Shown: positions 12,146 through 13,424 of the stretch, piece by piece
Position numbering within the stretch: position 1 is the first letter of the stretch
Layout: the number at the start of each line of letters is the position of its first letter
Source of the DNA: Microbacterium sp.
GTDB taxonomy: Bacteria > Actinomycetota > Actinomycetes > Actinomycetales > Microbacteriaceae
Assembly: GCA_003524435.1 (NCBI GenBank)
Contig: DQHP01000130.1
Span: 1-13,424 of the forward strand
DNA length: 13,424 nucleotides
Direction: 5' to 3'
Notes under the pieces: generated by a model
What the model was told of the DNA's origin: nothing
What the model saw: the letters and a program-made list of their open reading frames with translations, nothing else
Database searches by the model: none
Made by a program: the position numbers and the translations under genes

Positions 12146-13424
12146 TCAGACCGTCTCGACGAGGAACTTCGAGTAAGCGCCCAGCGTCAAGAAGGTCGGG
12201 AACTCATCGCGCAGCGCCACGTCGCGGAACACATCTGCGGCGTCATCGAAGCGGTCAGCCGGTGTGCGCGGAACCTCGGCCAGCACCTCGGCGATCAGTC
12301 CCTCGACGTAGTCGGAGGTGATCCGGGTGCCGTCTTCGGTGGTGCGGTCCTGGTGGATCCACTGCCACACCTGCGAACGGCTGATTTCTGCGGTTGCAGC
12401 ATCTTCCATCAGGTTGTCGATGGCGACGGCGCCGAGGCCACGAATCCACGCTTCGATGTAGCGGATGCCCACCGAAACGTTGTCTCGCACGCCCTGAGCG
12501 GTGATCGGGCGGCCGATCTGCAGGTTCAGTAGATCCTCTGCGCGCACATGCACGTCGTCGCGCTGACGATCAATCTGATTCGGACGCTCGCCGAGCACCG
12601 CGTCGAACTCAGCCTGTGCGGTCGGGATCAGGTCGGGGTGCGCCACCCAGGTGCCATCGAAGCCGTCGCCCGCTTCGCGCTTCTTGTCTGCGGCCACCTT
12701 CTCGATCGCATGCGCCGTTGCTTCAGGGTCGCGGCGGTTCGGAATCGACGCGCTCATGCCGCCGATCGCGAAAGCGCCGCGCTGGTGGCAGGTCTTTACA
12801 AGCAACTCGGTGTAAGCCCGCATGAACGGCACCGTCATCGTGACTTCGCTGCGATCCGGCAGCACGAAGCGTGCGCCGCGTCCGCGGTAGTTCTTGATGA
12901 TCGAGAAGATGTAGTCCCAGCGCCCGGCGTTCAGACCAGCGCAGTGATCGCGCAGCTCGTAAAGAATCTCGTCCATCTCGAAGGCCGCCGGCAAGGTCTC
13001 GATGAGCACCGTTGCGCGGATCGTGCCGTGCTCGATGCCGATGTAGTCCTCGGCAAAGGTGAACACGTCGTCCCACAGCTTGGCTTCCTCGCTCGATTCC
13101 AGCTTGGCGATATAGAAATATGGGCCGCGGCCAGCATCGATCAGCGCCTGTGCGTTGTGCAGGAAGTAGAGGCCGAAGTCGACAAGTGAACCGGATGCTG
13201 CCATGCTGCGGCCCGCGCGATCGGTAAAGGTCAGGTGCTTCTCGGTCAGGTGCCAGCCGCGTGGGCGCATCACGATCGTCGGAGTCGCCTGGGCGGTCAC
13301 TTCGTAGGTCTTGCCCTCGTCGCTCGTGTAGGAGAGTTCGCCGCGAATCGCGTCGCGCAGCGAGAGCTGTCCGCCGATGACGTTGTCCCAGGTGGGGCTG
13401 ATGGCATCTTCCTGGTCCGCAAGC
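12146..13424 (-). CDS. aceB: Malate synthase A (5' truncated by the window)
   Basis: It condenses glyoxylate with acetyl-CoA to malate, the second step of the glyoxylate shunt used for growth on acetate or fatty acids. About 425 residues are visible; the family is about 530-540, so roughly the first 110 lie beyond the right edge. The frame stays open to the window end: just before the internal GTG at 13298-13300 it reads EDAISPTWDNVIGGQ, which is normal malate synthase sequence, so that GTG is not the start. RGWHLTEKH is the conserved segment after it. The signature RDHCAGLNAGRWDYIF (12905-12952) matches the malate synthase A pattern. The C-terminal domain is complete, ending in TGA at 12146-12148. 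No isocitrate lyase gene is in the window. Transcription ends at the hairpin at 12058-12106. Confidence 0.95.
   Translation of the reverse strand, partial: LADQEDAISPTWDNVIGGQLSLRDAIRGELSYTSDEGKTYEVTAQATPTIVMRPRGWHLTEKHLTFTDRAGRSMAASGSLVDFGLYFLHNAQALIDAGRGPYFYIAKLESSEEAKLWDDVFTFAEDYIGIEHGTIRATVLIETLPAAFEMDEILYELRDHCAGLNAGRWDYIFSIIKNYRGRGARFVLPDRSEVTMTVPFMRAYTELLVKTCHQRGAFAIGGMSASIPNRRDPEATAHAIEKVAADKKREAGDGFDGTWVAHPDLIPTAQAEFDAVLGERPNQIDRQRDDVHVRAEDLLNLQIGRPITAQGVRDNVSVGIRYIEAWIRGLGAVAIDNLMEDAATAEISRSQVWQWIHQDRTTEDGTRITSDYVEGLIAEVLAEVPRTPADRFDDAADVFRDVALRDEFPTFLTLGAYSKFLVETV

Noticed and set aside
13298..13300. GTG as the start of malate synthase
   Set aside because: The frame continues upstream to the window edge with clearly conserved malate synthase sequence, so the gene is cut by the window and does not start here.

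Overview
The window is GC-rich, densely coding DNA with many GTG starts and overlapping gene junctions. It fits a high-GC actinobacterium. Microbacterium or another Microbacteriaceae genus is my best guess, based on gene content, the sorting-signal type and a CebR/CelR-like operator; no 16S or other taxonomic marker is present. I see no tRNA, rRNA, CRISPR array, transposase or phage gene.

Region 1 (1-4321, + strand) is a tightly packed four-gene run, cut at the left edge of the window. It encodes the C-terminal 150 residues of an unknown protein, a large protein joining a zinc-metallopeptidase-like HEIGHH motif to a C-terminal von Willebrand A (vWA) domain with a complete MIDAS, a 202-residue helical protein of unknown function, and a PaaK/CapK-like adenylate-forming ligase. 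Two junctions overlap by 1 and 8 nt and the third gap is at most 7 nt, so this reads as one translationally coupled operon. It is the best candidate here for a poorly described system. The vWA component suggests a MoxR-type AAA+ partner upstream, outside the window.

Region 2 (4322-8341, + strand) begins with a near-consensus sigma-70-type promoter (TTGACG-N17-TATACT), followed by a 14-bp palindrome that matches the CebR/CelR operator at 13 of 14 positions. It drives a 1153-residue secreted GH16 glucanase with three CBM11-like beta-sandwich domains, two Calx-beta domains and a C-terminal LGATG/membrane/Arg tail typical of sortase substrates. The GH16 catalytic domain appears to be inserted inside the third CBM11-like domain. 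A small VOC/PhnB-like protein follows, with a possible leaderless promoter.

Region 3 (8342-9717) holds a long GC-rich nested hairpin between convergent genes, a 15-bp tandem duplication over a stop codon, and a class I aspartate-type aminotransferase on the - strand. Region 4 (9718-11549) is a divergent intergenic stretch with a perfect GAAAC-N3-GTTTC palindrome next to the -10 element of an acyl-CoA dehydrogenase gene, which is consistent with fatty-acid-responsive repression.

Region 5 (11578-13424, - strand) contains a small membrane protein, a single consensus DnaA box, a 22-bp perfect-stem intrinsic terminator, and malate synthase A (glyoxylate shunt), whose N-terminus lies beyond the right edge. 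Acyl-CoA dehydrogenase and malate synthase both belong to growth on fatty acids or acetate, but they are on opposite strands and not one operon.
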